64,000 nucleotides of DNA from Loktanella sp. 3ANDIMAR09 (GTDB lineage: Bacteria > Pseudomonadota > Alphaproteobacteria > Rhodobacterales > Rhodobacteraceae): positions 205,118 through 269,117 of the forward strand of contig NZ_LJAK01000005.1 of assembly GCF_001420005.1 (NCBI RefSeq), written 5' to 3'. The notes below the pieces were generated by a model that was not told the DNA's origin, ran no database searches, and saw only the letters and a program-made list of their open reading frames with translations. Positions within the stretch are counted from its first letter, which is position 1; each line of letters starts with the position of its first letter. This document shows, in pieces, positions 57,815-64,000 of the stretch. The position numbers and the translations under genes were made by a program.

Positions 57815-59038
57815 TCAGCCCGCTAAATCGGCGCGATTCAGCGCACAGTGGGACCACAGACCGTCCAGGGCACGCACCAGCGTGTCCATTTCGCGCGGAC
57901 CATGCACCGGTGAGGGCGTGAAACGCAGGCGTTCTGTTCCGCGCGGCACGGTCGGATAGTTGATCGGCTGCACGTAGATTCCGTAATCCTGCAGCAGCAT
58001 GTCGGACAGTTTCTTGGTGTGCTTCGGATCACCCACGATCAGCGGCACGATATGGCTGCCGTGGTCGATGATGGGCAGGCCCATCCCCTTGAGCCGGGTT
58101 TTCAGGATGGCGGCTTGCGTCTGCTGCGCGTCGCGCAACCCCTGATCGGTCTTGAGATGGCGCACACTGGCGGCAGCCCCTGCCGCCACGGCTGGCGGAA
58201 TCGAAGTGGTAAAGATGAAACCCGGCGCATAGGACCGCACCGCATCGCACATCCGCGCCGAGGCCGCAATGTAGCCGCCCATCACGCCATACGCCTTGGC
58301 CAGTGTCCCGTTGATGATGTCGATCCGCCCCATCAACCCGTCACGTTCGGCCACACCCGCACCGCGTGGGCCATACATGCCGACCGCGTGAACCTCGTCG
58401 ATATAGGTCAGTGCGTTGAATTCCTGTGCCAGGTCGCAGATTTCTGCGATCGGGCCAAAATCGCCGTCCATCGAATAGATCGATTCAAATGCGATCAGCT
58501 TGGGGGCTGCGGGATCATCCGCTGCCAGCAATTCACGCAGATGCGCCACATCGTTGTGGCGAAAGATCCGCTTGGCCCCGCCATTGCGGCGCACGCCTTC
58601 GATCATGGAGGCATGATTCAGCGCATCCGAATAGATGATCAGACCGGGAAACAGTTTCGGCAGGGTCGACAGCGTCGCGTCATTGGCGATGTAGGCGCTG
58701 GTAAAGAGCAGCGCTGCTTCCTTGCGGTGCAGATCGGCCAACTCTGCCTCCAGGCGCTTGTGATAGACGGTGGTGCCGGAAATGTTGCGTGTGCCCCCCG
58801 ATCCCGCGCCCGTGGCGTCCAGTGCCTCGTGCATGGCGGACAGCACGACCGGATGCTGGCCCATGCCCAGATAATCGTTTCCGCACCAGACGGTGACCGG
58901 CTGGGTGCTGCCATCGGGTTTGTTCCAGACAGCATGTGGATACTGACCCCGAGTGCGTTCGATGTCGATGAATGTGCGATACCGGTCTTCGGCATGCAGA
59001 CGGTCGATAGCGGTCGCGAGGGCAGCGTCGTAATTCAC
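57815..59038 (-). CDS. hemA: 5-Aminolevulinate synthase
   Basis: HemA condenses glycine with succinyl-CoA to 5-aminolevulinate, the first step of tetrapyrrole synthesis by the C4 pathway in alphaproteobacteria. The 407 residues carry the alpha-oxoamine synthase features [38 protein letters not shown] and the PLP Lys in [14 protein letters not shown]. No FnrL or Irr site could be confidently found in the 142-bp gap to the divergent M20 gene. Confidence 0.97.
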   Translation of the reverse strand: MNYDAALATAIDRLHAEDRYRTFIDIERTRGQYPHAVWNKPDGSTQPVTVWCGNDYLGMGQHPVVLSAMHEALDATGAGSGGTRNISGTTVYHKRLEAELADLHRKEAALLFTSAYIANDATLSTLPKLFPGLIIYSDALNHASMIEGVRRNGGAKRIFRHNDVAHLRELLAADDPAAPKLIAFESIYSMDGDFGPIAEICDLAQEFNALTYIDEVHAVGMYGPRGAGVAERDGLMGRIDIINGTLAKAYGVMGGYIAASARMCDAVRSYAPGFIFTTSIPPAVAAGAAASVRHLKTDQGLRDAQQTQAAILKTRLKGMGLPIIDHGSHIVPLIVGDPKHTKKLSDMLLQDYGIYVQPINYPTVPRGTERLRFTPSPVHGPREMDTLVRALDGLWSHCALNRADLAG

Positions 59039-59181
59039 CGGGCAGGTCCTGTCATCGTTTCATCGGTCCCGGACATATAGGGCGCATCACCGGACGACAA
59101 TACGCGACCCACTGTCACGCTACTGGCACATGTTGTGAAACCGACTAGGTTTGAATGCAAATAGCTTAGAAAGACGCAGCC

Positions 59182-60555
59182 ATGCCCCTTGACCCAGTCC
59201 TCGACCACATCGACGCAAACCTCGATCCTGCGACCGAACGGCTGCTGGAGCTGCTCCGCATTCCATCGATTTCCACCGATCCCGCCTACAAGGGCGATTG
59301 CGACCGTGCGGCCGACTGGCTGGTTGCGGACCTGCAATCCATCGGATTCGCGGCCACCAAACACCCGACAACCGGACACCCGATGGTGGTCGCGCAGTCC
59401 GGTGGCGAGGGCCCCAGCATCCTGTTTTACGGGCATTACGACGTGCAACCCGTGGACCCGCTGCACCTGTGGGACCGGGACCCGTTCGATCCGGCAATCG
59501 AGCAGACCGACAAGGGCCCCGTGATCCGTGGCCGTGGCGCATCCGACGACAAGGGCCAGCTGATGACCTTCATCGAGGCCTGTCGCGCCTGGAAAGCGGT
59601 GCATGGCTCCCTGCCCGGCAACATCACCATCTTTTTCGAAGGCGAAGAAGAATCAGGCTCGCCATCGCTGATCCCGTTTCTGAAGGAAAACACCGATCTG
59701 TTGCGCGCGGATATCGCGCTGATCTGCGACACCGGCCTTTACGGTGATTCCACACCGGCGATCATCACGCAATTGCGCGGACTGCTGGGCGAAGAGGTCA
59801 CGATCACCGGCCCGTCCAAGGATTTGCATTCGGGGATGTATGGCGGGATCGCGATGAACCCTGCCCGCGTTCTGGCCAAGGTGATTGCCGCATTGCATGA
59901 CGAGACGGGCCGCATCACGGTGCCCGGATTTTATGATGGCGTGCCGGAACTGTCGAACGAACTGGCCGCCGCATGGGACGACCTGAATTTCGACGCCGCA
60001 GCGTTCCTGGGCGAAGTCGGGCTGAAATATCCCGCCGGCGAACAGGGCCGCCGCCCGCTGGAAATGATCTGGTCGCGCCCCACCTGCGAGGTCAACGGCA
60101 TGACCGCAGGCTATACCGGTGACGGGTTCAAGACCGTCCTGCCGGCGCAGGCCAGCGCGAAAATCAGTTTCCGCCTTGTGGGCCAGCAGGATCCCGAGGC
60201 GATCCGCGTTGCGTTCCGCAAACAGGTCAGCGACATGATTCCCGCCGATTGCGGTGTGACGTTTCATGCGCATGGGGCCTCGGCTGCGGGCCAGATGACC
60301 ACGACCCATCCCGCATTCGATCAGGCCCGCCGCGCCCTGTCGGACGAATGGCCCAATGCGGCGGCCTATGTCGGCTGTGGCGGTTCGATCCCGATTGCCG
60401 CCTATTTCAAGACCTACCTCGACATGGACGCCATGCTGATCGGTTTCGGAAAGGACGACGATCAAATTCATTCTCCGAACGAGAAATACGACCTGTCATC
60501 CTTTCACAAGGGCACGCGCAGCTGGGCGCGAATCCTGCACGCGATGACCCGCTGA
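59182..60555 (+). CDS. M20-family metallopeptidase (dipeptidase-like)
   Basis: This 457-residue zinc exopeptidase has the M20 metal-binding segments GHYDVQPVDP, RGASDDKGQ and FEGEEESGSPS, and the dimerisation domain in the middle (about 190-300). The C-terminus SPNEKYDLSSFHKG is typical. Substrate may be a dipeptide or N-acyl amino acid. It is divergent from hemA and ends before the tRNA-Asp pair. Confidence 0.93.
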   Translation: MPLDPVLDHIDANLDPATERLLELLRIPSISTDPAYKGDCDRAADWLVADLQSIGFAATKHPTTGHPMVVAQSGGEGPSILFYGHYDVQPVDPLHLWDRDPFDPAIEQTDKGPVIRGRGASDDKGQLMTFIEACRAWKAVHGSLPGNITIFFEGEEESGSPSLIPFLKENTDLLRADIALICDTGLYGDSTPAIITQLRGLLGEEVTITGPSKDLHSGMYGGIAMNPARVLAKVIAALHDETGRITVPGFYDGVPELSNELAAAWDDLNFDAAAFLGEVGLKYPAGEQGRRPLEMIWSRPTCEVNGMTAGYTGDGFKTVLPAQASAKISFRLVGQQDPEAIRVAFRKQVSDMIPADCGVTFHAHGASAAGQMTTTHPAFDQARRALSDEWPNAAAYVGCGGSIPIAAYFKTYLDMDAMLIGFGKDDDQIHSPNEKYDLSSFHKGTRSWARILHAMTR

Positions 60556-60564
60556 CGGGGCCGC

Positions 60565-60582
60565 GATTTTTCGCGAAAAATC
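60565..60582. repeat. 18-bp palindrome, copy 1
   Basis: GATTTTTCGCGAAAAATC is a perfect palindrome. It lies 9 bp after the M20 stop codon. An identical core recurs at 60623. The pair resembles the palindrome at 15486. Confidence 0.8.
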
Positions 60583-60620
60583 AAGAATGCGTCCGGCCTG
60601 TCGCAGGGTCGGACGCGCAA

Positions 60621-60642
60621 CCGATTTTTCGCGAAAAATCGG
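60621..60642. repeat. 22-bp palindrome, copy 2
   Basis: The same 18-bp core as copy 1 is flanked by CC and GG, giving a perfect 22-bp palindrome. GCGTCCG and CGGACGC also form an inverted repeat between the two copies, so the whole 60565-60642 block could fold as a compound structure. It lies 31 bp downstream of the tRNA-Asp pair (minus strand) and might end that transcript. Confidence 0.75.
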
Positions 60643-60672
60643 CATCGAACGTGGCATGGTGAAGGGGTGAAA

Positions 60673-60749
60673 TGGCGCGGTTGACGGGGCTCGAACCCGC
60701 GACCCCCGGCGTGACAGGCCGGTACTCTAACCAACTGAGCTACAACCGC
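60673..60749 (-). tRNA. tRNA-Asp (GTC), copy 1
   Basis: The 77-nt sequence, read on the minus strand, folds into a full cloverleaf: acceptor GCGGTTG/CAACCGC, anticodon stem CGGCC-TGTCACG-CCG with anticodon GTC, T-arm GTTCGAGCC and an encoded CCA end. It is identical to the copy 36 bp further upstream. Confidence 0.97.
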
Positions 60750-60785
60750 GCATTTCATCACGTTTGCGGACGTTTCGGGGGTCAA

Positions 60786-60862
60786 TGGCGCGGTTGACGG
60801 GGCTCGAACCCGCGACCCCCGGCGTGACAGGCCGGTACTCTAACCAACTGAGCTACAACCGC
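60786..60862 (-). tRNA. tRNA-Asp (GTC), copy 2
   Basis: This gene is identical to the other tRNA-Asp gene over all 77 nt. It is the promoter-proximal copy, with a consensus-like promoter at 60901-60929, and the two genes are likely cut from one transcript. Confidence 0.97.
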
Positions 60863-60900
60863 GCATCTTGACCACCTTGCGTATCGCAAAGCGTGCCGCG

Positions 60901-60929
60901 CTTCTATGCAAGCCCCCCTGCCCCGTCAA
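60901..60929 (-). promoter_or_regulatory. Promoter of the tandem tRNA-Asp genes
   Basis: On the minus strand a -35 hexamer TTGACG (60929-60924) and a -10 hexamer TAGAAG (60906-60901) are 17 bp apart. Transcription would start about 30 nt before the first tRNA-Asp. Confidence 0.7.
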
Positions 60930-60995
60930 GCGCGAGAATGCGCAAAATGCGGCACAAGGCAGAAAATGATTGCGATGCACCTGCGCGTTCGGTTG

Positions 60996-61050
60996 GAGGG
61001 GGCCAGCCCCCGGTCTTGCAGACCTCCCCAGGGATATTTGAAAAACAGCG
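60996..61050. repeat. Dispersed intergenic repeat, copy C (variant)
   Basis: GGGGG-CCAG-CCCCC (60998-61011) is followed by GGTCT-TGC-AGACC (61012-61024) and then, on the minus strand, TTTTTCAAATATCCC. The AAATATCC core is shared with copies A and B. It abuts the 3' end of the acyl-CoA synthetase gene. Confidence 0.55.
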
Positions 61051-61056
61051 ATCCCG

Positions 61057-62649
61057 TCAGCCCTGCGCCAGTTGCACCCGCAGATCGGCGCGGATGATCT
61101 TGCCTGTGGTGGTCAGTGGCAGGCTGTCTGCAAAGATGATGCGCCGCGGTGCCTCATGCGCGGCCAGCCGATGGCGGACATGCGCGCTCAATGTGCTGGC
61201 AAGCGCATCGTCCCCCGCCGCACCCGGCACCAGTTGCACAAACGCCACGATCATTTCGCCCCGGACAGGATCGGGCGCACCCACGACGCCGGCCATCTGG
61301 ACCGCTGGATGCGTCAGCAGACAATCCTCGATTTCCGCAGGACCGATCCGGTAGCCGCCCGAAGATATGATGTCATCGTCCCGTCCCTTGAACCGGATGC
61401 GACCGTCGGTGCACGACATGCCACGATCACCGGTCAGCAGCCAGTCGCCGCGCATCTTGGCCTTTGTGGCTGCCGGATTATTCCAGTAGCGCAGGAACAT
61501 GACAGGGTCGGGACCGCGGCAGGCGATATCGCCCTCGGCCCCGACAGCGCAGGGCTGGCCGTCAGCATTGATGACCTGCACATCATGACCGGGCACCGCA
61601 AACCCCATCACGCCGGGGACAGCCGGTGCCAGTGCCGCACAGGAACTGACGATCATGTTGCATTCGGTCTGACCGTAAAATTCGTTGATCGTACATCCCA
61701 GGACCCGCTGGCCCCAGTCGATCAGCTCTGTGCCCAGCGTTTCGCCACCACTGGCGACAGAGCGCAGGTTCAGTTGCGGCGGGTCGGGCATCAGCCGCAT
61801 GATCTTGAGCGCGGTCGGCGGCAGAAACGCGTTGCGCACACCATGATCGCGCATCAAGGCAAAGGCTGCCTCTGCCGTGAATTTTGCAAAGCGGCAGGCC
61901 ACGACGGGAATGCCGTGATGCAATGCGGGCAAGAGTACATCCAGCAATCCGCCGATCCATGCCCAATCGGCCGGCGTCCAGATCCGGTCACCGGGTTGCG
62001 GCAGGAAATCATGGCTCATCTCGACGCCCGGCAGATGGCCCAGCAAAACGCGGTGGGCGTGTAGCGCGCCTTTGGGTGGGCCAGTGGTGCCTGAGGTGTA
62101 GATCAGCAGCGCAGGGTCATCGGCTGCGGTCCGGGCCGGGGGGAAATCATCGGACAATCCGGACAAGGTCGCGTCCAGATCCGCACCGATCACGATGACG
62201 CAGGCCAGATCCGGCAGATCGGCGCGGATCGTGTCGATCTTGGCGGCCCCCGCAGCGTCGGTCACCACCACGCAGGCCCCCGAATCGCGCAATCGGTGGC
62301 GCAGGGCGTCAGGCCCGAACAGGGTAAAGAGCGGCAGGGAAATGGCCCCCAGCTTGAACGCCGCAAGGTGTGTCATCGCTGTTTCGACCGATTGCGGCAG
62401 CAGCACGCCGATCCGGCTGCCCGCGCCCGCGTGGCGTGACAGCAGCCTTGCCATCTGGTTGCTGAGACTGCGCAGCTGGCCAAAGGTCACGGTGCGCGGG
62501 TTGACACCGGATGCATCAATGATCGCGGTCGCATCGGTTCGCAGGTCCGCGATGCGGTCGCAGCAATCAACACCGATGTTGTAATGGCGAGGAATGTCCC
62601 AGCGAAACGCGGCGCGGGTCCGGGCATAGTCGGATTTCTGAATCAACAT
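61057..62649 (-). CDS. Acyl-CoA synthetase, AMP-binding family (medium-chain type)
   Basis: This 530-residue adenylating enzyme activates a carboxylic acid to its CoA thioester. The P-loop LIYTSGTTGPPKG, the segment YGQTECNMI, the hinge motif GYRIGPAEIED and the catalytic C-terminal Lys in TTTGKIIRADL are present. The start ATG 62649 fits the family (MLIQKSDYARTRAAFRW); a longer frame upstream runs through the tRNA-Val fragment. The acid is not determined. It is the last clearly chromosomal gene before the integration site. Confidence 0.93.
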   Translation of the reverse strand: MLIQKSDYARTRAAFRWDIPRHYNIGVDCCDRIADLRTDATAIIDASGVNPRTVTFGQLRSLSNQMARLLSRHAGAGSRIGVLLPQSVETAMTHLAAFKLGAISLPLFTLFGPDALRHRLRDSGACVVVTDAAGAAKIDTIRADLPDLACVIVIGADLDATLSGLSDDFPPARTAADDPALLIYTSGTTGPPKGALHAHRVLLGHLPGVEMSHDFLPQPGDRIWTPADWAWIGGLLDVLLPALHHGIPVVACRFAKFTAEAAFALMRDHGVRNAFLPPTALKIMRLMPDPPQLNLRSVASGGETLGTELIDWGQRVLGCTINEFYGQTECNMIVSSCAALAPAVPGVMGFAVPGHDVQVINADGQPCAVGAEGDIACRGPDPVMFLRYWNNPAATKAKMRGDWLLTGDRGMSCTDGRIRFKGRDDDIISSGGYRIGPAEIEDCLLTHPAVQMAGVVGAPDPVRGEMIVAFVQLVPGAAGDDALASTLSAHVRHRLAAHEAPRRIIFADSLPLTTTGKIIRADLRVQLAQG

Positions 62650-62712
62650 CTGCCAATCTGGCCGCGCACCACGGCGCGCGTCAAGGTTTGTGTTGATGCA
62701 TGGGGGATACGG

Positions 62713-62762
62713 TGGTGGGTGGTGAGGGGCTCGAACCCCCGACATTTTCGGTGTAAACGAAA
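62713..62762 (-). tRNA. 3' fragment of a tRNA-Val (TAC) gene, probable attachment site
   Basis: The 50 bp, read on the minus strand, match the 3' part of a tRNA from the anticodon stem to CCA: TTTCG-TTTACAC-CGAAA with anticodon TAC, T-arm GGGGG-TTCGAGC-CCCTC, acceptor ACCACCC, A and CCA. The expected 5' half (GGGTGGT and D-arm) is absent; the sequence beyond 62762 is unrelated. Such 3' halves mark one end of an element integrated into a tRNA gene, with the repaired tRNA at the other end. Confidence 0.82.
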
Positions 62763-62944
62763 CGATTTCGCGCCTAAGCGATTGATTTTCCGGCGTCAGG
62801 CGTTCCCAAGCGTTGCGCGGAACATCGCGGACAGATCAGGAACGAAGCGGGAATTTGGGAACGGTTTTTCGGCGGCGAAACCGGGGCCAACCGCGCACGG
62901 CATCACGAAACCCGCCGCTGCTGTCAAAACAGAAAGGACAGACA
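62763..62944. other. Left end of the integrated element, noncoding
   Basis: These 182 bp between the tRNA-Val fragment and the first element gene contain no convincing ORF. An AAAGGA ribosome site at the right end serves the next gene. No integrase gene is visible at this end. Confidence 0.5.
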
Positions 62945-63082
62945 ATGATGAAAGTGAATGATCCGTTTGGCGTAAATGAGGCGATATTCATGGCTCGCCG
63001 TGCTGGTTCCGGTAGATCGTTCCGATACTGGTTGCGCGAGGCCACGCGCCGGATGAAACGCCAAATTTCGCATACACAGTAG
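62945..63082 (+). CDS. Small hypothetical protein of the integrated element
   Basis: This 45-residue protein (MMKVNDPFGVNEAIFMARRA... ATRRMKRQISHTQ) starts at an ATG with an AAAGGA site six bases away. It is basic at the C-terminus. No family is recognised. It is followed after 11 bp by another phage-type small gene. Confidence 0.6.
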   Translation: MMKVNDPFGVNEAIFMARRAGSGRSFRYWLREATRRMKRQISHTQ

Positions 63083-63093
63083 GAGGCTGACCG

Positions 63094-63546
63094 ATGGATG
63101 ATGTAACGACATGGCGACAAGGGGCTTATGCGCCAGTGAGCCGCCAACCCGTTTTGCGCGAGAATGCGGAGCGGTTTGAGCGACAAGAAAGGCACCTTGT
63201 TCGTCCATCTTTGAGGGGAAACGCAATCTGCCACTGCCCCAACCCAGACGATGCGGCCTGGATTGCCAAGCGGTTAAATCTGGCGGCGCACCTTGAGCGG
63301 CTGGCTGGAGATTTTGCGGCGGGCAAAGGCGACGGGTCTGATCTGGTTGCGTTTGTTCAATCCAGCCGTTCACAACAGGAGACCCCGACCATGACTGAAC
63401 CGACGATACAGGAACGGCTGCGTGACCCGGTATGGAACAGTCTCGGCTTCTACACGGCCACTGCAAAGGAAGCCGCCGACGCCCTTGACGCCGCACAGGC
63501 CGAGATCGCGCGGCTGCGGGCGCGGGTGGCAGAGGGGCGGGGATGA
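63094..63546 (+). CDS. Phage-type hypothetical protein
   Basis: This 150-residue protein has a GGAGG site before its ATG. The middle part NAICHCPNPDDAAWIAKRLNLAAHLERLAGDFAAG is like small phage proteins that mask or bind partners, and the C-terminal part is helical (AADALDAAQAEIARLRARVAEG). No function is recognised. It overlaps the next gene by 4 bp. Confidence 0.65.
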   Translation: MDDVTTWRQGAYAPVSRQPVLRENAERFERQERHLVRPSLRGNAICHCPNPDDAAWIAKRLNLAAHLERLAGDFAAGKGDGSDLVAFVQSSRSQQETPTMTEPTIQERLRDPVWNSLGFYTATAKEAADALDAAQAEIARLRARVAEGRG

Positions 63547-63833
63547 TGGACACCGTGACGATCCCGCGCGCTGATTACCTGCGGCTTTTGATCGCGTCCG
63601 AAGGCGACGACATGATCCATCGCTGCGAAGTGTGCGGCGCATGGATTGATCGCGACGAACCAGCGTCGGCAGTGCTAGACGACTTCATCGGATGCTGGCG
63701 CATGGCGACACGTCTCCCCAAGCACGAGAATCTGTGCGTCAGGTATCGCGCCGATTTAGCAGAACCGCCCCAAAACGCAAAAAACGCCCCCGCCGCCAAT
63801 GAAGGCGACGGGGGCATCCCTATCGAAATTTGA
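63543..63833 (+). CDS. Phage-type hypothetical protein with CxxC
   Basis: This 96-residue protein has a CEVCGAW motif and a later Cys (HENLCVRYR), perhaps a small metal site. It overlaps the preceding gene by 4 bp (ATGATGA) and the convergent DUF1353 gene by 14 bp. A terminator for the opposite strand is embedded in its 3' end. No function is recognised. Confidence 0.65.
   Translation: MMDTVTIPRADYLRLLIASEGDDMIHRCEVCGAWIDRDEPASAVLDDFIGCWRMATRLPKHENLCVRYRADLAEPPQNAKNAPAANEGDGGIPIEI
63779..63815 (-). terminator. Intrinsic terminator of the DUF1353 gene, inside a coding region on the plus strand
   Basis: On the minus strand GCCCCCGTCGCC pairs over 12 bp (one G-U) with GGCGGCGGGGGC, around TTCATT, and is followed by GTTTTTT. 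It lies just past the DUF1353 stop codon but within the plus-strand CxxC-protein gene. Confidence 0.88.
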
Positions 63834-64000
63834 ACGCGCTGACGGCAAACCACATCGCAAACCGCCGCCAGCGCGGCACGCCGTCGGCCAGCAAGGCGTC
63901 ATGGAACACCGCGCCCGCCGTCAGGCGATCCCAGCCCTGCCGCAGCAGATGGTCATGCAGCGCCGCCGCCTTGTGGAATCGCGGATCGTGCGGCGATGCG
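63820..64000 (-). CDS. DUF1353-family phage protein, 5' end beyond the window
   Basis: Only the last 59 residues are in the window. The pattern ASPHDPRFHKAAALHDHLL... GAVFHDALLADGVPRWRRFAMWFAV matches the C-terminal half of DUF1353 proteins, which are found in phage and prophage genomes near structural and lysis genes; function unknown. Its presence beside the tRNA-Val fragment supports a prophage or phage-derived element. It overlaps the convergent CxxC-protein gene by 14 bp. Confidence 0.72.
   Translation of the reverse strand, partial: ASPHDPRFHKAAALHDHLLRQGWDRLTAGAVFHDALLADGVPRWRRFAMWFAVSAFKFR

Noticed and set aside
62713..62790. A complete tRNA-Val gene
   Set aside because: The 5' half with acceptor GGGTGGT and D-arm is missing upstream of the anticodon stem, so only a 3' fragment is present.

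Overview
The window looks like chromosomal DNA of an alphaproteobacterium of the family Rhodobacteraceae, probably the Roseobacter group (a Yoonia/Loktanella-like organism is a guess). The reasons are high G+C, the C4-pathway 5-aminolevulinate synthase, a gene-transfer-agent (GTA) type lysis cassette, a GTTC-N7-GTTC LexA box of the alphaproteobacterial kind, RF2 without a programmed frameshift, a DUF1127 small protein and family-typical dispersed repeats. Nearly all of it (1-62.7 kb) is dense housekeeping sequence; only the last 1.3 kb is clearly acquired.

Layout. 1-8.1 kb (minus strand): an old-yellow-enzyme gene cut by the window edge, a PaaG-like enoyl-CoA isomerase, ccmH and ccmF, a three-gene GTA-type lysis cassette (endolysin, holin, small membrane protein), ccmE, argC and murI. 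8.2-12.7 kb: a fused indolepyruvate ferredoxin oxidoreductase divergent from a LysR regulator, with a perfect dyad between them. 12.8-15.9 kb: a candidate ~78-nt small RNA, then purL, a bolA-like gene and grxD. 15.9-19 kb: zapA and a coiled-coil partner, divergent from transketolase. 19-21.2 kb: an overlapping operon of a DUF808 protein, a DoxX protein and a Kv-type channel with a zinc-ribbon tail. 21.3-24.2 kb: two GAPDH genes flanking a 47-residue membrane peptide gene, then a DUF1127 gene. 24.3-28.7 kb: coaD, a CBS-domain protein, a small membrane protein, a LysR regulator divergent from mmsA, and a cupredoxin. 28.7-37 kb: uvrA with a LexA box, lpdA, a DUF924 protein, an MFS transporter, a peptidoglycan-binding-domain protein and queA. 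37-46.5 kb: a large AsmA/YhdP-like protein, bcp, a DUF455 ferritin-like protein, an M23 peptidase overlapping a bactofilin gene, a DHA2-type MFS transporter and an amidase. 46.6-60.6 kb: prfB, mrcA, an amiC-like amidase, an aminotransferase, a DsbA-like protein, a Tat-exported metallo-beta-lactamase-fold protein, a secreted triple-repeat QxW lectin, ispG, a rodZ-like gene, hemA and an M20 peptidase. 60.6-62.7 kb: two identical tRNA-Asp genes and an acyl-CoA synthetase.

From 62713 the sequence holds only the 3' half of a tRNA-Val gene followed by phage-type small genes and a DUF1353 gene. This is the signature of an element integrated at tRNA-Val, most of which lies beyond the right edge.

How the genes work together. 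Several groups deal with the cell envelope and division (zapA and partner, M23/bactofilin, mrcA/amiC, rodZ-like, murI, AsmA-like protein). Others deal with central carbon metabolism (tkt, gap x2, lpdA, mmsA), the latter with recognisable operator-like dyads near gap, lpdA and mmsA. The items most worth following up are the small RNA upstream of purL, the GTA lysis genes inside the ccm cluster (with an EF-hand loop in the endolysin), the paired operators at the two gap genes and the likely cofactor difference between them, the triple-repeat lectin, and the element at tRNA-Val.
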